The notes under the pieces were generated by a model. It was not told the DNA's origin. It saw only the letters and a list, made by a program, of their open reading frames with translations, and made no database searches. 18,226 bases of DNA, taken from the NCBI GenBank assembly GCA_028688235.1, contig JAQTYP010000015.1, positions 1 through 18,226 of the forward strand, in the 5' to 3' direction. Source of the stretch: Methylomonas sp. Its GTDB lineage: Bacteria > Pseudomonadota > Gammaproteobacteria > Methylococcales > Methylomonadaceae. Every line of letters begins with the position of its first letter. Position 1 is the stretch's first letter. Positions 1-8,400 of this stretch are shown one piece after another. Made by a program: the position numbers and the translations under genes.

Positions 1-70
1 GACCAAAGACCACTTCGGAAACGTTCAGCGCAGCACCTTGATTACTGATTGCAGGTATTTGCAGACTCAT
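1..70 (-). CDS. rplD: 50S ribosomal protein L4, N-terminal fragment (runs off window)
   Basis: Only the first 23 codons are in the window. The reading frame starts at ATG at 70-68 and encodes MSLQIPAISNQGAALNVSEV followed by VFG, which resembles the N-terminus of L4 (E. coli L4 has a similar VSE-x-x-FG segment). L4 is a large-subunit protein lining the exit tunnel, and in E. coli it also represses the S10 operon. The start lies 3 bases after the rplC stop codon, the expected rplC-rplD order, so translation is probably coupled. Upstream there is only a weak AGG ribosome binding site inside the end of rplC. The rest of the protein is outside the window, so nothing can be said about its function-specific loops. 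Confidence 0.88.
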   Translation of the reverse strand, partial: MSLQIPAISNQGAALNVSEVVFG

Positions 71-73
71 AAC

Positions 74-724
74 TTAACCTTTATTTAACATTTTGACTGC
101 CGGCGTTATCACGACATCGCCGCCTTTCGCGCCGGGAACAGCACCTTTAACCAGAATCAGATTACGCTCGGAATCAACCGCATGAATGGTCAAATTTTGC
201 ACTGTCGTTTTAACAGCACCCATCTGGCCGCACATTTTTTTACCCTTGAATACTCTACCAGGGGTTTGATTCATACCATTCGAACCCGGGACTCTATGAG
301 ATCTCGAATTACCGTGAGTGGCGTCCTGCGTTCTAAAATTGTGCCGTTTAACAGTACCCGCAAAGCCTTTACCAATGCTGGTGCCTGACACATCGATCAT
401 TTGACCCGCTTCGAAAACGCTGACCGACAGCTCGGAACCGGCAGTTAGATCAACGCCCTCGTCGTCTTTTAATTTGAATTCCCATAAACCACGACCCGCC
501 GTAACATTAGCCGCAGCATAATGTCCAGCCATAGCTTTATTTACTTTCGAAGACTTAACATCACCGGCGGCAACCTGCACCGCCCGGTAACCGTCTGCTC
601 CAACACTCTTAACTTGAATGACGCGATTTGATTCAACGTGCAAAACCGTTACGGGCACTGAAGTACCATCTTCACAAAAAATACGGGTCATACCACATTT
701 ACGACCAACAAGACCTATTGACAT
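74..724 (-). CDS. rplC: 50S ribosomal protein L3
   Basis: This encodes ribosomal protein L3 (216 aa; E. coli 209), one of the earliest assembly proteins of the large subunit, whose long loop reaches toward the peptidyl transferase centre. Visible family signatures are the N-terminal IGLVGRKCGMTRIF, the central TSIGKGFAGTVKRHNFRTQD and the loop segment HRVPGSNGMNQTPGRVFKGKK. In that loop Gln153 lies in the NQTPG context that corresponds to the Gln methylated by PrmB in E. coli, so the modification site is kept. The start is ATG at 724-722 with a clear GAGGAA ribosome binding site 7 bases upstream. It follows rpsJ by 29 bases and precedes rplD by 3, as in S10 operons. The stop codon is TAA. Confidence 0.98.
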   Translation of the reverse strand: MSIGLVGRKCGMTRIFCEDGTSVPVTVLHVESNRVIQVKSVGADGYRAVQVAAGDVKSSKVNKAMAGHYAAANVTAGRGLWEFKLKDDEGVDLTAGSELSVSVFEAGQMIDVSGTSIGKGFAGTVKRHNFRTQDATHGNSRSHRVPGSNGMNQTPGRVFKGKKMCGQMGAVKTTVQNLTIHAVDSERNLILVKGAVPGAKGGDVVITPAVKMLNKG

Positions 725-753
725 CTGCCAATTCCTCTAATTATTTCTAGCTT

Positions 754-1065
754 TTACTTAAGCTTAATTTGAACATCAACCCCAGCTGCAAGATCCAATT
801 TCATCAAGGCATCCACGGTTTTATCGGTTGGCTCAACAATGTCCAACAATCGTTTATAAGTTCTCAATTCATATTGATCACGTGCATCTTTATTTACGTG
901 CGGCGAAATCAAAATGGTGAAGCGCTCTTTTCTTGTTGGCAGCGGAATAGGGCCTTTCACTTGCGCACCGGTTCTTTTTGCTGTCTCAACAATTTCACCC
1001 GCCGATTGATCGATCAATTTGTGATCGAATGCTTTCAATTGGATTCGGATAGTTTGATTAGCCAT
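754..1065 (-). CDS. rpsJ: 30S ribosomal protein S10 (NusE)
   Basis: This encodes ribosomal protein S10, 103 aa, exactly the E. coli length. It is a small-subunit head protein that also acts as NusE in antitermination and in transcription-translation coupling by binding NusG. Recognisable stretches are IRIQLKAFDHKLIDQS at the N-terminus, GPIPLPTRKERFTI in the middle and the DLAAGVDVQIKLK end. The start is ATG at 1065-1063, only 6 bases after the TAA of tuf, and the possible ribosome binding site (GAG) is weak and overlaps the end of tuf. S10 is normally the first gene of its operon. Here there is no room for a separate leader, so it is probably expressed as a continuation of the str operon. 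Confidence 0.98.
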   Translation of the reverse strand: MANQTIRIQLKAFDHKLIDQSAGEIVETAKRTGAQVKGPIPLPTRKERFTILISPHVNKDARDQYELRTYKRLLDIVEPTDKTVDALMKLDLAAGVDVQIKLK

Positions 1066-1071
1066 TCTTAA

Positions 1072-2014
1072 TTACTCGATGATAGAAGCAACAACACCCG
1101 CACCTACGGTACGACCACCTTCACGAATCGCAAAGCGCAAACCGTCTTCCATCGCGATAGGTGCGATCAATTTAACGGTAACCGAGATGTTATCGCCTGG
1201 CATTACCATCTCAACGCCTTCCGGCAACTCGACCGCACCGGTTACGTCGGTCGTTCTGAAATAGAACTGTGGACGGTAGCCATTGAAGAACGGGGTGTGA
1301 CGACCGCCTTCATCTTTGGATAACACGTAGATCTCCGCTTTAAAGTGCGAATGTGGCTTGATGGAGTTGACATGGGCCAAGACTTGACCGCGCTCTACGT
1401 CGTCACGCTTGGTACCGCGCAACAATACACCCACGTTGTCGCCTGCCTGACCTTGGTCCAGCAATTTCCGGAACATTTCAACACCGGTGCAAGTGGTTTT
1501 TTGGGTATCTTTAATTCCGACGATCTCAACCTCTTCACCAACCTTGATGATACCGCGTTCTACACGACCGGTTACCACGGTACCGCGACCGGATATAGAG
1601 AATACGTCTTCGATAGGCATCAAGAATTTACCGTCGATCGCACGTTCTGGCTCTGGGATATAACTATCTAGTGCTTCGACCAGCTTAACAACGGATTGCA
1701 CGCCGATTTCGCTTTGTTCGCCTTCCAGTGCTTTCAGCGCGGAACCCACGATGATAGGCGTATCGTCGCCCGGGAATTCGTATTGGTTCAAAAGTTCGCG
1801 AATTTCCATTTCGACCAACTCGATTAACTCGGCGTCGTCGACCATGTCGGCTTTGTTCAGGAATACGACGATATAAGGCACACCTACTTGGCGTGACAAC
1901 AATATATGTTCGCGGGTTTGCGGCATCGGGCCATCAGCAGCAGAACAAACCAGAATAGCACCGTCCATTTGCGCCGCACCGGTAATCATGTTTTTTACAT
2001 AGTCGGCGTGGCCC
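1072..2014 (-). repeat. Direct repeat: visible part of the tuf duplication (partner 17284-18226)
   Basis: The 3' 943 bases of this tuf gene align without gaps to 17284-18226 at a constant offset of 16,212 bases, on the same strand. Counted by hand, the 3' 300 bases are about 96 percent identical, the central stretch (1381-1570) about 83 percent, and the 5' part (1571-2014) about 90 percent. This is a gene duplication kept similar by conversion or selection, not a mobile element. Confidence 0.95.
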
Positions 2015-2262
2015 GGGCAGTCTACGTGTGCATAGTGACGGGAAGCTGACTCATACTCGACGTGCGACGTGGAAATGGTGATACCGCGTGCGCGCTCTTC
2101 TGGGGCATTATCAATTTGATCGAAAGCTTTTGCCTCGCCACCTTGCAGCTCAGCCATTACCTTGGTCAGGGCCGCGGTCAGCGTGGTTTTACCATGGTCA
2201 ACGTGACCAATTGTACCGACGTTTACGTGCGGTTTTTTTCTTTCAAACTTTTCTTTAGCCAT
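1072..2262 (-). CDS. tuf: Translation elongation factor EF-Tu, copy in the str operon
   Basis: This encodes EF-Tu (396 aa; E. coli 394), the GTPase that delivers aminoacyl-tRNA to the ribosome. The GTP-binding motifs are GHVDHGKT (19-26), DCPGH (81-85) and NKAD (136-139). The beta-barrel domains 2 and 3 follow and the protein ends VVASIIE. The start is ATG at 2262, with a modest AGG element about 10 bases upstream. The gene lies 27 bases after fusA and 6 bases before rpsJ. Codon use is strongly biased, as expected for a very highly expressed gene: no ATA isoleucine codon occurs in the first 74 codons. A second, incomplete copy lies at 17284-18226. The shared parts differ at three residues (K251R, Q254V and D288E, this copy first), all within one patch of higher nucleotide divergence. 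Confidence 0.99.
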   Translation of the reverse strand: MAKEKFERKKPHVNVGTIGHVDHGKTTLTAALTKVMAELQGGEAKAFDQIDNAPEERARGITISTSHVEYESASRHYAHVDCPGHADYVKNMITGAAQMDGAILVCSAADGPMPQTREHILLSRQVGVPYIVVFLNKADMVDDAELIELVEMEIRELLNQYEFPGDDTPIIVGSALKALEGEQSEIGVQSVVKLVEALDSYIPEPERAIDGKFLMPIEDVFSISGRGTVVTGRVERGIIKVGEEVEIVGIKDTQKTTCTGVEMFRKLLDQGQAGDNVGVLLRGTKRDDVERGQVLAHVNSIKPHSHFKAEIYVLSKDEGGRHTPFFNGYRPQFYFRTTDVTGAVELPEGVEMVMPGDNISVTVKLIAPIAMEDGLRFAIREGGRTVGAGVVASIIE

Positions 2263-2289
2263 GAGTCAATACCTAATATTTATAAAGAA

Positions 2290-4386
2290 CTAAGATACTT
2301 TTTTAATAATCGCTTCCGCAATATTTGCAGGTGCTTCATTATATTTTTCGAACTGCATACTATATGTTGCCCGTCCTTGCGTCGCCGATCTCAAATCTGT
2401 TGCATAGCCGAACATCTCGGCCATGGGGACCTCGCATTCAACAGCCTTTCCGGCAGGAACATCCACCATACCGTGGATAAGCCCCCTGCGCCGGTTGATA
2501 TCGCCGACCACATCCCCCATATACTCTTCGGGTGTTACCACCTCAACTTTCATGATGGGCTCCAGCAACACTGGTTTTGCAGTTTCCGCCCCATCCCTGA
2601 AGGCAATCGATCCTGCAATTTTGAAAGCCATTTCATTCGAATCGACATCATGATATGACCCATCGAACAAACTAACTTTTACATCTACTACGGGGAAGCC
2701 GGCTATTATGCCATTTTCCATTTGTTCTTGTACGCCTTTATCGATCGCTGGCACAAATTCTTTTGGAATCGAACCACCGACCAATTCGTTTTGAAAGATA
2801 TATCCTGAGCCCAGCTCCATTGGCTCTAATCGTAGCCAAACATGTCCATATTGGCCTCTACCACCGGTTTGTCGGATGAATTTACCTTCACATTCAACCG
2901 TATTTTTAATCGTTTCACGGTATGCGACCTGGGGCGCACCCACGTTAGCCCCTACGCCGAACTCTCTTTTCATCCTATCGACAATGATCTCCAGATGAAG
3001 CTCCCCCATCCCGGAGATGATAGTCTGCCCTGATTCACTATCGGAACTCACCCTGAAGGATGGATCTTCTTGAGCCAGCCTAGATAACGCATTGCCCATC
3101 TTGTCTTGATCCGCCTTGGTTTTCGGCTCTACCGCCACCGAGATAACCGGTTCCGGAAACTCCATTTTCTCAAGCAAAATCGGGGCGTCCATGCTGCAAA
3201 ACGTATCACCCGTCGTGACATCCTTCAAACCAATAACCGCAGCAATGTCCCCAGCTCTGACTTCCCCTATTTCATCGCGGTGATTGGCGTGCATCTGTAC
3301 GATACGGCCCACTCGCTCTCTTTTGTTTTTTGCCGCGTTTAAAATTACATCGCCGGTTTTCAAAATACCCGAGTAAACCCTAAAAAACGTCAAAATCCCA
3401 ACGAAGGGATCGGACGCTATTTTGAACGCCAGCGCGGAAAACGGTTCTTCATCGCTTGCCTTTCGTCGAACTTCAGACTCCACACCATCCATAAATCCAC
3501 TAACCGCCAGCTTATCCACCGGCGATGGCAGAAATTCGACCACACCGTCGAGCAGACATTGAACGCCTTTATTTTTAAAGGCTGATCCGCAATAGACGGG
3601 TACTAATTTATTTAGCAGAACCTGTTCCCTAATGCCCTGCTTGATTTCTTCTTCGGATAAAACACCTTCTTCTAGGTATTTATCCATCAGCGCCTCATTT
3701 CCTTCGGCCGCCGCTTCGATCAATTTTTCCCTGTATTCCTCGCAACGTTGCCGCATGCCGGAAGGAATCTCTTCTTCTCTATGGGTAACACCCAAATCAG
3801 CCTCGTTCCAGTAAATTGCTTTCATGCCGACAAGGTCGATAACACCTTCGAACGCCTCTTCTGAGCCGATAGGCAATTGCATTGCAACGACTGAAGCACC
3901 CAATCGATCTTTTATTTGCGAGACCACTCGCAAAAAATCCGCACCAATGCGATCCATTTTATTGACGAAAGCCAATCTCGGCACATGGTATTTATTAGCC
4001 TGACGCCAAACCGCCTCCGATTGAGGCTCTACACCACCGACAGCGCAAAACACCGCGCAAGCGCCGTCCAAAACCCTTAAGGATCGTTCTACCTCAATCG
4101 TAAAATCGACGTGCCCAGGCGTATCTATTATATTGATGCGATGCTGAGCATACTGTTTTGCCATGCCCGACCAAAAGCAGGTTGTCGCAGCCGAAGTTAT
4201 CGTTATTCCTCGCTCCTGCTCCTGCTCCATCCAATCCATCGTCGCAGCACCGTCATGCACTTCGCCTATCTTATGAGATACTCCGGTGTAAAACAAAACC
4301 CTCTCGGTTGTCGTCGTTTTTCCCGCATCGATATGGGCCATTATCCCGATGTTACGATACCTTTCTATAGGCGTGTTCCGTGCCAT
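2290..4386 (-). CDS. fusA: Translation elongation factor EF-G
   Basis: This encodes EF-G (698 aa; E. coli 704), the GTPase that drives translocation on the ribosome and helps recycle it. The GTP-binding motifs are AHIDAGKTT near residue 17, DTPGHVDF near 88 and NKMD near 142. Domain II and the domain III-V signatures GMGELHLEIIVDRMKREF and GGRGQYGHV follow, as does the C-terminal MFGYATDLRSATQGRATY. The gene lies in the normal str order between rpsG (30-base gap) and tuf (27-base gap). It differs from its neighbours in three ways. No clear Shine-Dalgarno sequence precedes its ATG. It is the only gene here ending in TAG. It also uses many codons rare in highly expressed genes: in codons 1-102, 7 of 11 Ile are ATA, and AGG, CGA, CGG and GGA recur. 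The reading frame and motifs are intact, so it looks functional. Confidence 0.98.
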   Translation of the reverse strand: MARNTPIERYRNIGIMAHIDAGKTTTTERVLFYTGVSHKIGEVHDGAATMDWMEQEQERGITITSAATTCFWSGMAKQYAQHRINIIDTPGHVDFTIEVERSLRVLDGACAVFCAVGGVEPQSEAVWRQANKYHVPRLAFVNKMDRIGADFLRVVSQIKDRLGASVVAMQLPIGSEEAFEGVIDLVGMKAIYWNEADLGVTHREEEIPSGMRQRCEEYREKLIEAAAEGNEALMDKYLEEGVLSEEEIKQGIREQVLLNKLVPVYCGSAFKNKGVQCLLDGVVEFLPSPVDKLAVSGFMDGVESEVRRKASDEEPFSALAFKIASDPFVGILTFFRVYSGILKTGDVILNAAKNKRERVGRIVQMHANHRDEIGEVRAGDIAAVIGLKDVTTGDTFCSMDAPILLEKMEFPEPVISVAVEPKTKADQDKMGNALSRLAQEDPSFRVSSDSESGQTIISGMGELHLEIIVDRMKREFGVGANVGAPQVAYRETIKNTVECEGKFIRQTGGRGQYGHVWLRLEPMELGSGYIFQNELVGGSIPKEFVPAIDKGVQEQMENGIIAGFPVVDVKVSLFDGSYHDVDSNEMAFKIAGSIAFRDGAETAKPVLLEPIMKVEVVTPEEYMGDVVGDINRRRGLIHGMVDVPAGKAVECEVPMAEMFGYATDLRSATQGRATYSMQFEKYNEAPANIAEAIIKKVS

Positions 4387-4416
4387 GACAACAACCGACT
4401 ATCGAAAAACTGACCC

Positions 4417-4887
4417 TTACCAGCGATAGTGAGCAAAAGCTTTGTTGGCTTCGGCCATTCTATGCGTATCTTCGCGCTTCTTAGCGGCCGCCCCACGCCC
4501 TTCGGAAGCATCCAATAGCTCACCTGCTAGCTTGGCGGCCATGGTTCTTTCGTTACGCTTTCTGGCAGCATCAATCAACCAGCGCATGGACAACGCCACT
4601 CGTCTCGAAGGACGAACCTCGACAGGCACCTGATAGGTCGCACCACCCACGCGGCGAGATTTCACCTCGACCCGTGGCTGCACATTCTCCAGAGCCTTGG
4701 CAACCAATTCCAAGGACTCCTTATGACCCTTAGTTTCAATCACATCCAGCGCCCCATAGACGATTTTTTCGGCCACGGATTTCTTTCCATCCTGCATAAT
4801 CATATTCATGAATTTCGAAAGCATATCGCTACCGAAGCGCGGATCGGGATTAATTACTCTCTTTGCTGCAACTCTTCTTCTTGACAT
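4417..4887 (-). CDS. rpsG: 30S ribosomal protein S7
   Basis: This encodes ribosomal protein S7 (156 aa, the usual bacterial length), the primary assembly protein of the 30S head, which contacts 16S rRNA and the E-site tRNA. Signatures visible are SRRRVAAKR at the N-terminus, the GGATYQVPVEV beta-hairpin region and the conserved RWLIDAARKR segment, ending with FAHYRW. It starts with ATG at 4887, only 13 bases after the rpsL stop, with a GGGCTGG stretch as the only possible ribosome binding site. In E. coli a longer rpsL-rpsG spacer holds the S7 autoregulatory site, and such a spacer is missing here. Several early Arg codons are AGA. Confidence 0.98.
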   Translation of the reverse strand: MSRRRVAAKRVINPDPRFGSDMLSKFMNMIMQDGKKSVAEKIVYGALDVIETKGHKESLELVAKALENVQPRVEVKSRRVGGATYQVPVEVRPSRRVALSMRWLIDAARKRNERTMAAKLAGELLDASEGRGAAAKKREDTHRMAEANKAFAHYRW

Positions 4888-4900
4888 TTAATACCAGCCC

Positions 4901-5275
4901 TTATTTTTTAGGTCTTTTCGCGCCGTACTTGGAGCGACCGCACTTTCTATCTTTTACACCAGAAGTATCGAGACTTCCACGTACCACGTGATATCGCACG
5001 CCAGGCAAATCCTTGACACGCCCACCACGAATCAGCACAACCGAGTGCTCTTGCAGATTGTGACCTTCGCCACCGATATAACTACTTACCTCTGCACCAT
5101 TGGTCAACCTAACCCTTGCAACTTTACGCAAAGCCGAATTCGGCTTTTTCGGCGTCGTGGTATAAACACGAGTGCAAACACCTCTTCTTTGAGGGCACGC
5201 TTCCAATGCAGGCACATTGGTTTTTTCAACTTTTTTAGCACGAGGCTTACGGACCAACTGATTGATCGTGGCCAT
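4901..5275 (-). CDS. rpsL: 30S ribosomal protein S12
   Basis: This encodes ribosomal protein S12 (124 aa, as in E. coli), which lies at the decoding centre and monitors codon-anticodon pairing. The conserved loops TTPKKPNSALRK and GGRVKDLPGVRY are present. Lys43 and Lys88 (counting Met) have the residues found in streptomycin-sensitive strains, and Asp89, the methylthiolation site in E. coli, is present. It is the first gene of the str operon. The start is ATG at 5275 with a GGAG element 9 bases upstream. A predicted promoter lies about 110 bases upstream, and a terminator-like hairpin lies between the promoter and the gene. The end of the protein is strongly basic (RSKYGAKRPKK). Confidence 0.99.
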   Translation of the reverse strand: MATINQLVRKPRAKKVEKTNVPALEACPQRRGVCTRVYTTTPKKPNSALRKVARVRLTNGAEVSSYIGGEGHNLQEHSVVLIRGGRVKDLPGVRYHVVRGSLDTSGVKDRKCGRSKYGAKRPKK

Positions 5276-5305
5276 TCTTAACTACTCCGATATGCAATTT
5301 GTAAC

Positions 5306-5337
5306 AAACAAAAACCCGCAAACAAGCTCGCTGCAGG
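5306..5337 (-). terminator. Terminator- or attenuator-like hairpin between rpoC and rpsL
   Basis: On the minus strand CCTGCA (5337-5332) can pair with TGCGGG (5320-5315), including one G-U pair, across an 11-base loop. TTTTTGTTT follows directly (5314-5306). The T-run on the minus strand only makes this an intrinsic terminator for transcripts arriving from rpoC. The stem is only 6 pairs, so efficiency may be partial. It lies downstream of the predicted str promoter, so it could also act as an attenuator for rpsL. Confidence 0.55.
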
Positions 5338-5381
5338 CCACGGCTGCTAGACCCAAATCTCTTGACTCATGTGAGCAGAGC

Positions 5382-5410
5382 ATGTTACCCGCTTTTGCAC
5401 ACATGGTCAA
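5382..5410 (-). promoter_or_regulatory. Predicted sigma70-type promoter for the str operon (rpsL-rpsG-fusA-tuf-...)
   Basis: The -35 box TTGACC (5410-5405) matches consensus at 5 of 6 positions. The -10 box TAACAT (5387-5382) matches at 4 of 6. The spacer is 17 bases. The promoter starts 16 bases after the rpoC stop codon and predicts transcription starting near 5375, giving a leader of about 100 bases before rpsL. This is inferred from motif match and position only. Confidence 0.6.
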
Positions 5411-5425
5411 GTTTTTTAGATATTT

Positions 5426-8400
5426 TTACTCAATATTCAAGGCTTGCTTCAAGGCCTCTTCCACATCCACAGCTTCAACGGCACTAATGGCGGATTCTGT
5501 ATCCGCCGTCGCATCGACCGATCTGCGTTTACGACGCTGTTCATGATAAGCCAATCCCGTACCGGCTGGAATCAAACGACCGACGATCACGTTTTCTTTC
5601 AAGCCATTCAAGTTATCACTGATGCCTCTTACGGCGGCATCAGTCAGCACCCGAGTGGTTTCTTGGAACGATGCGGCTGAAATAAAGGATTCCGTCGCCA
5701 ATGAAGCCTTAGTGATACCTAGCAGCAACGATTCGTAACTCGCGGGAATTTTACCTTCCTTCTCCGCTTGCTCGTTGACGATGTTTAGCAAGATACGCTC
5801 GACCTGTTCGCCTTTGACAAAATCAGTCTCGCCGGAAGCGGTGATCTCGACTTTGCGCAACATTTGGCGAATGATCGCTTCGATATGCTTGTCGTTGATT
5901 TTTACCCCTTGTAAGCGGTAAACATCCTGGATTTCTTTAACCAGATAATCAGCCAACTCTTCTATGCCTCGCAGACGCAAAATGTCATGCGGCGTCAATT
6001 CGCCTTCGGCGATGGTTTCACCTTTTTCGACGAACTCACCTTCGAACACGGTAATGTGGCGCCATTTAGGAATCAGCGTCTCGTATTGCTCGCCTTCGGC
6101 ATCGGTGATGATGACGCGTTGTTTGCCTTTGGTTTCTTTCCCAAACGAAACCATACCGGTTGCTTCAGCCAGAATTGCAGGATCCTTGGTCTTCCTCGCC
6201 TCAAACAAGTCGGCGACGCGCGGTAGACCGCCGGTAATATCCCTGGTTTTACTGGACTCTTGCGGTATCCTTGCCAGTACGTCACCAACCTTTACCTCAC
6301 CGCCATCCTTGACGCTGACGATAGCACCTGCAGGCAGGAAATATTGCGCCGGAATGTCTGTACCCGGCAGATTGATTAATCCGCCATGTTCGTCAATCAA
6401 GCGCACCATTGGTCGCAATTCTTTACCGGCCGTACTTCTTTGCTTTGGATCGGTGACGACACGGGAGGTTAAACCGGTGACGTCGTCCGATTGCTCTTGA
6501 ACTGTCACACCATCGATAAAATCATGCAACTGAATAATCCCATCCACTTCAGTGATTACAGGGTGGGTGTGTGGATCCCAATTCACAATGATATCACCCG
6601 CTTTTACCGGACCACCGTCCTCGATAGATAGCACGGCACCGTAAGGGATCTTGTATCGTTCACGCTCGCGACCGTATTCATCCATGACCCCAACCTCACC
6701 GGAGCGAGATACGGCAACCAAGTTACTTTCGCGGTTTTTAACGGTCTTCATATTATTGAGTTTAATCGAACCCGCAGATTTGACCTGAACACTACTGACC
6801 GCCGCGGATCTCGACGCCGCTCCACCGATATGGAACGTACGCATGGTCAATTGAGTACCCGGTTCACCGATGGATTGCGCTGCAACCACACCGACAGCTT
6901 CACCAATATTGACCAAATGCCCGCGACCAAGGTCACGACCATAGCATTTGGCACAAACGCCTTGGCGCGATTCGCAGGTTATGACAGAACGCACGATCAT
7001 CTTATCGACACCATGATCTTCCAGTACCATAACCAGATTTTCATCTATCATCGTTCCCGCCGGAATCAACACCTCGTCGCTTCCCGGTACGGTGACATCG
7101 ACAGCGGCAACCCTACCCAGCACACGCTCTACCAGCGGTTCGACAACATCACCACCTTCGATGATGGGCATCATTGTCAGGCCATTTTGCGTACCGCAAT
7201 CGGATTCTGCGATGACTAAATCCTGAGCAACATCCACCAAGCGACGCGTCAAATATCCCGAGTTAGCGGTTTTCAGCGCCGTATCAGCCAACCCCTTCCG
7301 GGCACCGTGGGTCGAAATAAAATATTGCAGTACGTCCAGACCTTCACGGAAGTTCGCTGTAATAGGCGTTTCGATGATAGAGCCGTCAGGCTTTGCCATC
7401 AAGCCGCGCATTCCGGCCAACTGGCGGATCTGAGCTGCGGACCCCCGCGCTCCCGACTCGGCCATCATAAAGATGGAGTTGAACGATTTCTGCTTGACAG
7501 TTTCGCCCAGACTGTTGACAACTTCATCTTCACCCAAACCCTCCATCATGACCTTGGCGACCTGGTCATTTGCACGCGACCAGATATCCACAACCTTGTT
7601 GTAGCGCTCGCCATCAGTCACCAAACCGGATGAATATTGATTTTGGATTTCGTTGACCTCGGCTTCCGCGGCACGGATGATGTCGGTTTTTTTCGCCGGA
7701 ATTTCCATATCTTCGATACCGAACGACATGCCGGAACGTGTAGCATAACGAAAACCCAGATACATGATCTGGTCCGCCAAAATCACGGTTTCTTTGATCC
7801 CCAGATAGCGATAGCTGTAATTGATCAACCGGGAGATATTCTTCTTGGTCATATCCACGTTGACCAATTCATAAGGCATGCCGTCAGGCACTATGTCCCA
7901 AATGATTGCACGACCAACCGTGGTTTTCTTTCTACTGACGATAGCTTCTACCTGGCCATCTGCATCCTTTAATTTTTCGGTCACTCTGAGTTCGATTTTG
8001 GTTTGCAACTCGACAGCCTTTGCATCCAACGCCCGCATGACTTCGGCCAAATCGGAGAAGACGCTGCCTTCACCTCGGGCATTGATTTTTTCCCGGCTGA
8101 TATAATAGAGCCCCAAAACCACGTCCTGCGACGGGTTGATGACGGGCTCGCCGTTAGCTGGCGACAAAATATTGTTGGTTGCCATCATCAACGTACGAGC
8201 TTCCAGTTGCGCCTCGATCGACAACGGAATGTGTACGGCCATTTGGTCGCCGTCGAAGTCGGCGTTGAACGCGCTACAAACCAGAGGATGCAATTGAATG
8301 GCCTTGCCTTCGATCAATGTAGGTTCGAAGGCCTGGATACCCAACCGGTGCAAGGTAGGTGCGCGGTTCAGTAAAACCGGATGTTCGCGAATGACTTCTT

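Noticed and set aside
2062..2658. Open frame of 198 codons on the plus strand across the fusA-tuf junction
   Set aside because: It is antisense to tuf and fusA, has no recognisable domain and no good ribosome binding site; long antisense frames are common opposite highly biased genes.
5964..6500. Open frame of 178 codons on the plus strand inside rpoC
   Set aside because: It is an antisense shadow of conserved rpoC sequence with no family resemblance.
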